A DNA stretch of 64,000 nucleotides from Natronosalvus halobius (GTDB lineage: Archaea; Halobacteriota; Halobacteria; Halobacteriales; Natrialbaceae): NCBI RefSeq assembly GCF_024138145.1, contig NZ_CP099997.1, positions 1,116,001-1,180,000 on the forward strand, written 5' to 3'. Below the pieces are notes generated by a model. The model ran no database searches and was not told where the DNA came from. It was given only the letters and a program-made list of their open reading frames with translations. Shown in pieces: positions 52,054-60,130 of this stretch (its first letter is position 1; the number at the start of each line of letters is the position of its first letter). The position numbers were made by a program, and so were the translations under genes.

Positions 52054-52815
52054 CTACTCGAGTTGGATCGCAAACAGCGGCAGAACGGGGACCGCTGTGT
52101 GAGAATGTTCGCCTTCGGTCGTAACGACGAAGTCGACGTCCGTGCCGACGTTCTCGGTCAGAGGCTTCGAACCCGAGACCGAATCGGAGAGCACGGTGAC
52201 CGCATCCACGAGCAACGGCGCGACAACACCCCCGACGACCGCCCGCGGATCCGAGAGGGGCGCCTGCAGCGCGACGCGGTCGCCGGACTCGATTCCCCAC
52301 TCGTCGACGACGTCTCGGGCCGCCTCGAGCACGGACCGGTGACTGTACTCGCGTCGGTCGGCAACGAGCAGCGGCGTCTCGGGATCGACTTCGAGGGGCG
52401 GAAACGACGGATTCTCGCTCCAGAGGCCGCTCTCCAGGTGACGGACCCCTGGATCGTCGGGGCGGTCGCCGTAGCCGACCCGCTGAGCGCCTTCGGGGAG
52501 GTCGTACCCGTCGAGATCGCTAACCGGTGCGACGAGCGTTCGGAAGCCCTCGCTCCCTCGCAGGTCGCGGGGCGGATCGAACCTGGTCCGGGACTCGAGC
52601 AACGCCGCTCCAAAAAACGAGAGCAGGGGCAGTGGACCCGATCCAACGACGCCAACGGTGACGCCCCGTCGAACGCCCGTGTGGCGCAGAAAGTTTCCGG
52701 CCTTCCAGGACGAGGTGCGAAGCCAGTGGGCATCGTATGTTCGGCCGGTTCCGTCCTCGAGTGCCAGCCGCTCACTCCGCCGCTCGCGTTCGAAACACGC
52801 AGCCAGCGTCTCCAT
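52054..52815 (-). CDS. Degenerate AMP-dependent ligase-like protein
   Basis: A 253-residue protein shaped like the N-terminal part of acyl-CoA synthetases: 'LAACFERERRSERLALEDGT', 'RTSSWKAGNFLRHTGVRRGV', 'SFFGAALLESRTRFDP' and a late 'VDEWGIESGDRVALQAPLSD'. At the place of the ATP-binding P-loop ('TSGTTGxPK' in the family) it has only 'LLVADRREYSHRSVLEAARD', so the loop is missing. The C-terminal lid domain is also absent. It is probably non-catalytic. ATG 52815 fits the family start better than 52833. Confidence 0.62.
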   Translation of the reverse strand: METLAACFERERRSERLALEDGTGRTYDAHWLRTSSWKAGNFLRHTGVRRGVTVGVVGSGPLPLLSFFGAALLESRTRFDPPRDLRGSEGFRTLVAPVSDLDGYDLPEGAQRVGYGDRPDDPGVRHLESGLWSENPSFPPLEVDPETPLLVADRREYSHRSVLEAARDVVDEWGIESGDRVALQAPLSDPRAVVGGVVAPLLVDAVTVLSDSVSGSKPLTENVGTDVDFVVTTEGEHSHTAVPVLPLFAIQLE

Positions 52816-52930
52816 ACCCGTCTTACTCACCACGATTACAAAAGCGCCGCCACTTCCGCGTCGGCTCGAGGGTCCAGGAATTAGAAGTTCGAAGGTAGAG
52901 GTTCGAAGTTTGAGATTCGAAAACTAGAAC

Positions 52931-54100
52931 CTAGAAACTCCGCTTGATCTTCTCGAAGAACCCCTCGCTCACGTCGATCTCCTCACCGCCGGCCTCGGCA
53001 AACGCCTCGAGCGCCTCCCGCTGCTCGTCATTGAGTGACTCCGGCGTGACAATCTGCGCGCGCACGTAGAGGTCCCCCTGGCCGTACCGTCGCAGGCGCG
53101 GCATTCCCTTCCCCTCCAGGCGGAACGTCTCGCCGCTCTGGGTTCCCTTCGGCACCTCGAACTCGACGGATCCCTCAAGCGTCGGTACCTGGACGGTGTC
53201 GCCGAAGGTGGCCTGCGGGAACGAGATCGGTAGCCGATAGTGGAGGTCGTCGCCCTCGCGTTCGAACTCGGGGTGGTCGACGATCGAGATGTCGATCAGC
53301 AGGTCTCCGTGGGGTCCACGGTTCGGACTCGGGGCCCCCTCGCCCTCCATCCGGAGGGTCTGGCCGTCGTCGATGCCCGCCGGAATCTCGACGGACAGCG
53401 AGGCTTCGTTGCGCACGTACCCCTCCCCGCGACAGTCGTCACAGGTTTCGGAGTACAGCGTGCCTTCGCCCTCACACCGACGGCAGGTCGTCGTCTGCTG
53501 GACCCGGCCGAGCGGCGTCTGCTGGACCTGGGTCACCTGGCCGCGACCCTGACACTCCGGACAGGTCGACGCCTCGGCCTCGGGCGGATGGCCCTCGCCG
53601 TCGCAGGTCTCACACGCTTCCGGGCGCTCGACTGTGAACTGCTTTTTGACGCCCTCGAACGCCTCCTCGAGATCGATCTCGAGGCCCGTCCGGAGGTCCC
53701 GGCCCTTGCGGGGCCGATTGCGACCGCGGCCGCGGCCACCGCCGCCGCCGAAGACCTGCTCGAAGATGTCGCCGAGGCCGCCGCCCATTCCACCACCCAT
53801 ACCGCCCATGCCGCCGAACGGATCTCCGCCCATTCCACCCGGGCCGCCACCGCCGGCGTCGAACCCGTGTTTCTCGGCCTGTTCGAATCGGTCGTGGCCC
53901 ATCCGGTCGTAGGCCTGGCGCTTCTCCTCGTCGGTGAGCACCTTCTTCGCCTTCTGGATCTTCTTGAACTTCTCTTCGGCGTCCGGATCGTCGCTGACGT
54001 CCGGATGGTACTCCGTGGCCTTCTTCCGGTACGCCTTCTTGACCTCCTCGGCAGAGGCATCCTGGCTCACGCCGAGCACGTCGTAGAAGTCCTCACTCAT
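52931..54100 (-). CDS. dnaJ: Chaperone DnaJ (Hsp40)
   Basis: A 389-residue full-length DnaJ. J domain with His32-Pro33-Asp34 ('TEYHPDVSD'), Gly/Phe- and Gly/Met-rich region ('[20 protein letters not shown]'), four CxxCxGxG zinc repeats ('CETCDGEG', 'CPECQGRG', 'CRRCEGEG', 'CDDCRGEG') and the substrate-binding C-terminus with '[20 protein letters not shown]'. It delivers unfolded proteins to DnaK and triggers its ATPase. It lies 407 bases downstream of dnaK, same strand; no grpE is between. Confidence 0.97.
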   Translation of the reverse strand: MSEDFYDVLGVSQDASAEEVKKAYRKKATEYHPDVSDDPDAEEKFKKIQKAKKVLTDEEKRQAYDRMGHDRFEQAEKHGFDAGGGGPGGMGGDPFGGMGGMGGGMGGGLGDIFEQVFGGGGGRGRGRNRPRKGRDLRTGLEIDLEEAFEGVKKQFTVERPEACETCDGEGHPPEAEASTCPECQGRGQVTQVQQTPLGRVQQTTTCRRCEGEGTLYSETCDDCRGEGYVRNEASLSVEIPAGIDDGQTLRMEGEGAPSPNRGPHGDLLIDISIVDHPEFEREGDDLHYRLPISFPQATFGDTVQVPTLEGSVEFEVPKGTQSGETFRLEGKGMPRLRRYGQGDLYVRAQIVTPESLNDEQREALEAFAEAGGEEIDVSEGFFEKIKRSF

Positions 54101-54507
54101 TCGTTATCCACTGGTATACCGTTGAGACACTTGAAACGACCGTTCTGCGTTCACTACTCGAGTGAGGGTAACGTCGTGAGAGCGAACCGGCAAGGGCTCG
54201 AACTCGAGTCTCCCGACTTCGGATCGAGTTTCCCAATCTTCGGATCGAGTCTTTCAACTCTTTAATTGAACCACCTACCTTCCAGGCCGAGCCTCAGCCC
54301 TCAGACGGCGCCCGGGAGCCGCTCTCTCTCAGGCACGTAATCAGGCACGTAACTAAGCTCGTAATCAGGCACGTAACTAAGCTCGTAATCAGGCACGTAA
54401 CCAGGCTCGTAACGGACGCAAGTACTGGGCTGACGAACACCGATTCGCATCGTCCTCGACAGCGAAAATCAGCGCGTTGACGACGGCCGATTCAGCGTTG
54501 TTCCCCG
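54101..54507. other. Repeat-rich intergenic region between dnaK and dnaJ
   Basis: No gene is seen. It contains a 12-bp tandem array (54330-54413) and a 20-21-bp direct repeat (54211-54251, TCCCGACTTCGGATCGAGTT and a near copy). The dnaJ promoter must lie at its lower end. Confidence 0.6.
54330..54413. repeat. 12-bp tandem repeat, seven copies
   Basis: CAGGCACGTAAT/C units alternate with TAAGCTCGTAAT units (54330-54413); every copy contains CGTAA. It lies between dnaJ and dnaK. Confidence 0.95.
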
Positions 54508-56436
54508 TTACTCGTCGTTGTCTTCGTCGACGTCTTCGTCAACGTCTTCGAAGTCAGCGTCGACGAACTCTTCGCCCTCGTCGTCACCGGCCGCACCGTC
54601 GGGGCCGGGGTTCGGGCCGCCGCCCATACCCGCGCCGGCTCCAGCGGCGCCCGCACCGCCTGCGCCACCCGCGCCACCGGCACCCGCCGCAGCCGCCTCC
54701 TGGTAAATCTGCTTGCCGATCTCCTGAAGCTCCGTGCTCAAGTCTTCGGTCGCCGATTCGATCGCCTCGGCGTCGGCGTCCGAATCGTCGATCGTTTCCT
54801 CGAGGTCGTCTACCGCGGCCTCGATGCTCTCGCGGAGGTCGTCGTCGACGTCGTCGTTCTCCTCGAGGAGCGTTTCCGCGCGCTGGATCGTCGCTTCGGC
54901 CGTGTTCCGGGCCTCGATACGGTCGCGACGCTGCTTGTCCTCCTCGGCGTGTTCCTCGGCCTCGCGCTGCATGCGATCGATCTCGGCGTCGGAGAGTCCC
55001 GCGCCGCCCTCGATGGTAATCTCCTCGCTGGTCCCGGTGCCCTTGTCCTCGGCGCTCACGTTGACGATGCCGTTCTCGTCGATGGAGAACGTGACCTCGA
55101 TCTGTGGCGTTCCCGCGGGTGCGGGCGGGATGCCGGTCAGGTGGAACTCGCCGAGCATTTCGTTCTTGTTCGCGAGTTCGCGCTCACCCTGGAAGACCCT
55201 CACCTGGACGGACGTCTGGTTGTCCGCCGCGGTCGTGAAGATCTTCGACTCCTCGGTCGGGATCGTCGTGTTCTTCTCGATGAGGCGTTCGAAGAGGCCG
55301 CCCTTGACCTCGATCCCCAAGCTCAGGGGAGTGACGTCCAGGAGGACGATGTCGTCGACCTCGCCGCCCAGGACGCCACCCTGGATCGCCGCGCCCAGCG
55401 CGACGGCCTCGTCGGGGTTGACGTTCTTCTGGGGCGCCTCGCCGATCAGTTCCTCGACCTGCTCGCTAACCTGGGGCATCCGGGTCGAACCGCCGACCAG
55501 AATGACCTCGTCGATGTCCTCCTTCTCGTAGCCCGCGTCCTGGAGGGCCTGTTCGGTCGGTTCGACGGTTCGCCCGATCAGGTCCGAGGTGAGTGATTCG
55601 AACTTCGCACGCGTGAGGGACTTCTCCAGGTGGATCGGGCCGTCGTCGGTGGCCGTGATGAACGGGAGGTTGATCTCGGTCTCCTTTCGCGAGGAGAGTT
55701 CGATCTTTGCCTCCTCGGCTGCGTCCTTGAGCCGCTGGAGGGCCTGTCGGTCCTCGCGGAGGTCCATACCGTGTTCGTCCTCGAACTCCTCGGCCAGCCA
55801 GTCGATGATCGAGTGGTCCCAGTCGTCGCCACCGAGGTCGTTGTCCCCGTTGGTCGCGACGACCTCGTAGACGCCCCCACCCAGGTCGAGGATGGAGACG
55901 TCGAAAGTGCCGCCACCGAGGTCGTAGACGAGTACCGTCTGGTCGGAGTCGTCGTCGAGACCGTAGGCCATCGACGCTGCCGTCGGCTCGTTGATGATGC
56001 GCTCGACGTCGAAACCGGCAATTTCGCCTGCGTCTTTGGTCGCCTGGCGCTGGGTGTCGGAGAAGTACGCCGGGACCGTAATGACGGCCTTCTCGACGTC
56101 GTCACCGAGGTACTCCTCGGCGTCGCGCTTGATCTTCTGGAGGATCATCGCCGAGATCTGCTGGGGCGTGTACTCCTCGCCCTCGATCTCCACGGTGTAG
56201 TCCTCCTCGCCCATGTGGCGCTTGATCGACGCGATGGTCTTCTCCGGGTTCTGGATCGCCTGGTTCTTCGCTGGCTTTCCGACGAGGCGCTCGTCGTCGT
56301 CAGTGAACGCAACGACGGAGGGCGTCGTTCGGTCGCCCTCCGCGTTGACGATGATCTCCGGATCGCCGCCTTCCATCACCGCGAAGGCGCTGTTCGTCGT
56401 TCCGAGGTCGATTCCGAGAATCTTGTTACTCGCCAT
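54508..56436 (-). CDS. dnaK: Chaperone DnaK (Hsp70)
   Basis: A 642-residue Hsp70. The ATPase domain has '[20 protein letters not shown]', '[20 protein letters not shown]', '[20 protein letters not shown]' and '[20 protein letters not shown]'. The substrate domain and helical lid follow, then a Gly/Ala/Pro- and Asp/Glu-rich tail from about residue 575 ('[20 protein letters not shown]'). The start is ATG 56436; the 7-residue upstream extension is not needed. A TATA-like box is at 56463-56468. dnaJ follows at 54100; grpE is not in the window. Confidence 0.97.
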   Translation of the reverse strand: MASNKILGIDLGTTNSAFAVMEGGDPEIIVNAEGDRTTPSVVAFTDDDERLVGKPAKNQAIQNPEKTIASIKRHMGEEDYTVEIEGEEYTPQQISAMILQKIKRDAEEYLGDDVEKAVITVPAYFSDTQRQATKDAGEIAGFDVERIINEPTAASMAYGLDDDSDQTVLVYDLGGGTFDVSILDLGGGVYEVVATNGDNDLGGDDWDHSIIDWLAEEFEDEHGMDLREDRQALQRLKDAAEEAKIELSSRKETEINLPFITATDDGPIHLEKSLTRAKFESLTSDLIGRTVEPTEQALQDAGYEKEDIDEVILVGGSTRMPQVSEQVEELIGEAPQKNVNPDEAVALGAAIQGGVLGGEVDDIVLLDVTPLSLGIEVKGGLFERLIEKNTTIPTEESKIFTTAADNQTSVQVRVFQGERELANKNEMLGEFHLTGIPPAPAGTPQIEVTFSIDENGIVNVSAEDKGTGTSEEITIEGGAGLSDAEIDRMQREAEEHAEEDKQRRDRIEARNTAEATIQRAETLLEENDDVDDDLRESIEAAVDDLEETIDDSDADAEAIESATEDLSTELQEIGKQIYQEAAAAGAGGAGGAGGAGAAGAGAGMGGGPNPGPDGAAGDDEGEEFVDADFEDVDEDVDEDNDE

Positions 56437-56462
56437 CTGTTCCCCACTTGTGCGCACTTTGG

Positions 56463-56468
56463 TTTAAA
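56463..56468 (-). promoter_or_regulatory. TATA-like box of dnaK
   Basis: TTTAAA (within CCTTTAAACC on the minus strand) 27-32 bases before the dnaK ATG at 56436. Leaderless spacing. Confidence 0.5.
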
Positions 56469-56894
56469 GGTTACTACACGCCACGAGGTGTCGAATATAA
56501 TCTCCGTTAAGCCGCAAATTCGCCGGCTGACAGTGGGCTACGAGTAACAGACGGCCGGTAAAACGCCGTCGACCTATTCTCGAGAAGATGGTGTTCCTAC
56601 CAATGAGATAATACTCACCAAACGATTGTCAGTGGGTGCTGTAATGCGGATTAGACAGGTTCGTTCGCCACGAGAGAACTACCGCAAGAACAGTCCCATT
56701 CTCGTGGAATTATATTCAGAAATCCCGAGTATTTCGGTGCTAATCGCCCGGAGGGACCGTCTACAATAGTTCAGTAGTTTTTGTAAGTATGGCTTAATTA
56801 ATGGCCACTCATTCACACATCGTTGAATATCAAAACAAATACCCAATTATTGGACGAGAAAGTTTATGTATCATTGGTAATCTCTCCTGACTGT
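56469..56894. other. A+T-rich divergent intergenic region before the beta-helix gene
   Basis: About 460 bases separate the dnaK and beta-helix starts. The half nearest the beta-helix gene is much richer in A+T than the rest of the window. It contains TTTATG (56863-56868), a TATA-like element 27-32 bases before ATG 56895. No gene is supported. The composition suggests acquired or weakly constrained DNA (inference). Confidence 0.5.
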
Positions 56895-59087
56895 ATGGCA
56901 CGCGACACTCCGGTCGACTCGAGTAGCGATCAGCTACCTGAACGTAACCAGGCCCAAACGGCCGATAGAATCCTCCATCGGCGTTCGTATCTCAAACTCG
57001 CCGGCACAACCGCCGGTCTCGTCGCCGGGACGGGAACGGCGGCGGCCGGCGCTGACATCGACGCTGACGTCAACATCGTAGATGCCGGTGCCGATAACTC
57101 CGGAAACACGCCGATCAACGCCGTTCTCGAATCCGTTCACGGCAATGGTACGACGATTTACTTCCCACCAGGAGAGTATCGTCTCGATTCCTTTCGGAAC
57201 GGAGCGAACGACTGGACGTGGTACGGCGAGGACGCGACGTTCGTCGTTCCATCCCACGTCACCGAAGGATACCTCCACCTGACGGGCAACGGCTGGACCA
57301 TCGATGGCATCGACGTCGATTTGTCCGCTGACGGCGCGGCTCCGGTCAACTTCCTCCACGGCGGCGACTGGACGTTCAGGAACGTCGAGTTCGTCGGGCG
57401 GATGAGCGACCCCTCGAGCCGCGCTAACTCGGAGCTCCTCTACCTGGACGCCCACCGCGGCACCCAGGGGCTCGTCGAAAACGTCCGTGCGATGGACGGC
57501 TCTGCGGCCGTCGACGAATCGTCAAACCGTGGGGGACTACAAATCGTCGGCTCTGAGGGTGACCTGACGCTGCGAAACGTGGCGGTCTCGGGCTTCGCCA
57601 ATAACTCGATGTACTTTCACAATATGCCTGGTCACCTGCTGATCGACAACTGCTACCTCGAGGACACGAACACGGGCGTCAGAATCGGCGGGAACACGAC
57701 GGTGCGGGATACCGTGTTCAACCAGTCGCAAGCTCCGCCAGCGAGGTGGTCCGGTGCGAGCGCGGCACGCGGTATCTGGATCAACTCGAATAGCTCGACT
57801 TCGGGCGACATCACCATCGAAGGCTGCGAATTTGTGATGGGCGATCCGAGGGGCGCCCACGCGATATATACGTCGAACTCCCACGAGGGAATCGAGATTC
57901 GTGATTGCGTGATCCGCCAGGATAGCGACTTCTACGCCGTTCAGCTCGACGAGGGCGGCTCGGGACGAACGATCATCGATAACGTCTCGATCACCGGCGA
58001 CTCCTCGAAGGCAGGCATCTACCTCAGTGGTCGGAGCGGCGCCCGACTGCGCAATCTCTGTCTCCAAAAGGCTGGAGACGGCGTCCGCGTTCGGAACTCG
58101 AGCGACGTTCGGATCGAGAACTCGACGATCAACGTCACCGGAACGAGCGTGAGCGGAAGCCCGTCCACAAGCGGCATCTCGAACAGCGGGACGTGTCCAG
58201 TGCCAGATGGCGACTGGGCACCCGAGGAGACGAGTGACGAAAATAGCGAGAACGACGACGAACGGGAAGAAGCGACGGATCCCGACGGAACCCCGATCCG
58301 TCTCGAGGGCGAAGGCGAGTACCAGATCGCCGTCAGCGGCGACATCCAACCGGCGCCTGAGATCGCTCAGTGGGTGACCGAAGGCGAACAGTACGGCGAC
58401 GGCCAGGTCGACTGGTACCTCACCGGCTCCTGGACCGAGTGGTACTTCACCGGCGAGGTCGAAGCATTCGAACTCGAGAACGTCGAGGAGATCAGTGTTT
58501 ACCTCGATGGAGAGGAGGTCGACCCGGATGCTCTCGGAGCGTCTAACGACGCCGAACCGGCGGAGAAGACTCTCCGACTCGAGGGCGAGTGCGACTACCT
58601 GATCGCCGTCAGCGGCGACATCCGCCCGGACGAGAAGATCGCTCAGTGGGTGACCGAGGGCGAACAGTACGGCGACGGCCAGGTCGACTGGTACCTCACC
58701 GGCTCCTGGACCGAGTGGCACTACACTGGCGAAATCGAGACGTTCGAGGTCGACTCGACCGACGACCTCCGGGTCTTCGTCGACGGCGAGACGGTTGACC
58801 CCAACAGTCTGGACACGTCGAGTCGGGCGGACGCGGAGTCCGTGTTGCGACTCGAGGGAACTACAGAATACTTCGTCGAAGTGAGCGGCGACATCCGCCC
58901 AGACGAGAAGATCGCTCAGTGGGTGACCGAGGGCGAGCAGTACGGCGATGGGCAGGTCGACTGGTATCTCACCGAATCCTGGACCCAGTGGTACTTCACT
59001 GGCGACATCGAAACGTTCGAAGTGAGCTCCACCGACGACCTTCGAATTTTCGTCGACGGGATCGAAGTGAACACGAACTCGCTGTAA
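56895..59087 (+). CDS. Tat-exported right-handed beta-helix protein with three C-terminal repeats
   Basis: A 730-residue secreted protein. The Tat signal ('HRRSYLKLAGTTAGLVAGTG') is preceded by a 30-residue polar stretch. Residues 60-430 form a pectate-lyase-like beta-helix with repeated strands ('NGWTIDGIDVDLSADGAAPV', 'GDLTLRNVAVSGFANNSMYF', 'GIEIRDCVIRQDSDFYAVQL', 'RIENSTINV'). After an acidic linker come three 85-residue repeats (about 469-555, 561-640, 652-730), each with 'AQWVTEGEQYGDGQVDWYLT'. The repeats look like a surface-attachment or sugar-binding module (inference). The beta-helix suggests a polysaccharide target. ATG 56895 is set by a TATA element 27-32 bases upstream. Confidence 0.82.
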   Translation: MARDTPVDSSSDQLPERNQAQTADRILHRRSYLKLAGTTAGLVAGTGTAAAGADIDADVNIVDAGADNSGNTPINAVLESVHGNGTTIYFPPGEYRLDSFRNGANDWTWYGEDATFVVPSHVTEGYLHLTGNGWTIDGIDVDLSADGAAPVNFLHGGDWTFRNVEFVGRMSDPSSRANSELLYLDAHRGTQGLVENVRAMDGSAAVDESSNRGGLQIVGSEGDLTLRNVAVSGFANNSMYFHNMPGHLLIDNCYLEDTNTGVRIGGNTTVRDTVFNQSQAPPARWSGASAARGIWINSNSSTSGDITIEGCEFVMGDPRGAHAIYTSNSHEGIEIRDCVIRQDSDFYAVQLDEGGSGRTIIDNVSITGDSSKAGIYLSGRSGARLRNLCLQKAGDGVRVRNSSDVRIENSTINVTGTSVSGSPSTSGISNSGTCPVPDGDWAPEETSDENSENDDEREEATDPDGTPIRLEGEGEYQIAVSGDIQPAPEIAQWVTEGEQYGDGQVDWYLTGSWTEWYFTGEVEAFELENVEEISVYLDGEEVDPDALGASNDAEPAEKTLRLEGECDYLIAVSGDIRPDEKIAQWVTEGEQYGDGQVDWYLTGSWTEWHYTGEIETFEVDSTDDLRVFVDGETVDPNSLDTSSRADAESVLRLEGTTEYFVEVSGDIRPDEKIAQWVTEGEQYGDGQVDWYLTESWTQWYFTGDIETFEVSSTDDLRIFVDGIEVNTNSL
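58299..59087 (+). repeat. Three coding repeats with near-identical DNA cores
   Basis: The three C-terminal repeats of the beta-helix protein begin at about 58299, 58570 and 58845. In each, a stretch of about 90 bases coding 'AQWVTEGEQYGDGQVDWYLT' and its surroundings is almost identical at DNA level, silent sites included, while the flanks have diverged. This points to recent duplication or gene conversion. Confidence 0.8.
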
Positions 59088-59153
59088 CCGCTGCATTGGT
59101 ACCCGAACGTTCCTTCTGTCCTTCGAATCGCTCTGTGAAATCCCCGAACTCGA

Positions 59154-59645
59154 TTGACACATGATCGACAAGTCGGTGCTATCTCGGTCCTACAGATGCT
59201 CGCCCTGTTCGCTATCCTCCAGGCCGTGACCAAGCTCACAAGTAACGGCCTAGACTACCTCGGTCGCGCGCACTCTCGAGCCCTCGTCAAGGGATTAACC
59301 GCCATCCTAAATGTCGGCCTCAACGTTCTCTTGATTCCGACGATGGGCGTCGTTGGCGCCGCAATCGCCACCATCATTACGTACTCGATGTATACTCTCG
59401 CCAACGTCTACATCATCCACCAGGAGTTCTCACTCCGTGTGGGTTTCCTGGCTCGGCGACTCGCCGCCATTTGCGCTATCACCAGCGTCATGGCGATAGT
59501 CGTCTTCGCCGTCACCGACTACATCACCTCGATTCCGTCACTCCTCCTCGCTGTCGCCCTCGGCGTGGCCGTCTGGGCGGTGCTCTCGGTGGCGACCGGA
59601 TTACTCGATATCGCCGACGTTCGCTCGAATCTGCAGCATTCCTGA
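59154..59645 (+). pseudogene. Truncated polysaccharide flippase (Wzx-like), C-terminal part
   Basis: The frame encodes only the last 160 residues of an oligosaccharide flippase: 'LFAILQAVTKLTSNGLDYLG', 'KGLTAILNVGLNVLLIPTMG', 'VGAAIATIITYSMYTLANVY' and a final polar tail. Full proteins have about 470 residues and 12-14 helices; here about five remain. There is no proper start (only a TTG at 59154) and the sequence before it is not coding in this frame. The gene has lost its 5' two-thirds, probably by recombination near the tRNA-Lys gene about 260 bases beyond its stop. Confidence 0.75.
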
Positions 59646-59706
59646 AATCGTCCCGGAATCGATCGTTCCCGGCCACCGCCAGCTCTCGAGCGCCCATGAC
59701 ACTCTA

Positions 59707-59862
59707 GTGTGATTTGAACAGTTGTCGCTCGATCGTGCGCCGTATCTCTCGAAATCTATACTCCTCGAATTATCGGGCTCGAGGCGGGCCGGGTGCGATT
59801 TGAACCCACGGTCGGCCGTGCTCACTGCGTTGCGCGCGACTTCCCTGCGTTCAAATCACACC
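59707..59862. repeat. Inverted repeats related to the tRNA-Lys 3' end
   Basis: GTGTGATTTGAAC at 59707-59719 is matched in reverse by GTTCAAATCACAC at 59849-59861 (perfect 13-bp arms). A further direct copy, GGTGCGATTTGAAC, lies at 59792-59805. All copies resemble the T-arm/acceptor end of the tRNA-Lys gene just beyond. They may be remains of integration sites. Confidence 0.65.
59784..59805. repeat. Copy of the 3' end of the tRNA-Lys gene (att-like)
   Basis: These 22 bases match 59907-59928, the 3' end of the tRNA-Lys gene, at 21 of 22 positions and in the same orientation. Duplicated tRNA 3' ends are the usual trace left by integrase-driven elements. No integrase gene is visible nearby. Confidence 0.65.
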
Positions 59863-59907
59863 GGTTTCGTTACCTGTCGATCACGGGTTTGTTCGTGAGG
59901 AGCAAAG

Positions 59908-59981
59908 CGGGCCGGGCGCGATTTGAACACGCGACCGTCTGATTAAGAGTCAGACGCTCTGCCTAACTGAGCTACCGGCCC
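59908..59981 (-). tRNA. tRNA-Lys (anticodon CUU)
   Basis: Read on the minus strand: acceptor GGGCCGG pairs with CCGGCCC, D-arm GCTC/GAGC with AGTTAGGCA, anticodon stem TCTGA/TCAGA with loop CTCTTAA (anticodon CTT), T-arm GCGTG/CGCGC with loop TTCAAAT. G is the discriminator base and CCA is not encoded. No intron. All arms pair, so the gene should be functional. Confidence 0.95.
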
Positions 59982-60096
59982 TATGCATTCGAGTTTTTGC
60001 CCGTCGCTCAAATAGGTTTCCTTTAGAAGGCAATGTGGCACGCACGAACACGCCGTCGGCCGGACAGTGCAACGACAACCGTAACCGTCTTCGGGA

Positions 60097-60127
60097 ACGT
60101 TAAGTACAGTCGGTTCAACCGGACTGT
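60097..60127 (+). promoter_or_regulatory. Promoter and dyad of the RCK-DHH gene
   Basis: CGTTAAGTAC (60097-60106) is a TATA-like element 25-34 bases before ATG 60131. It is followed by an imperfect 22-base dyad (60106-60127: ACAGTC-GGTT...AACC-GGACTGT) that includes CGGTTCAACCG. The dyad sits where a repressor or an RNA hairpin would control initiation. Confidence 0.45.
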
Positions 60128-60130
60128 CAC

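Noticed and set aside
59784-59862. Second tRNA gene
   Set aside because: Only the T-arm and acceptor end are present; no anticodon arm or D-arm can be formed.
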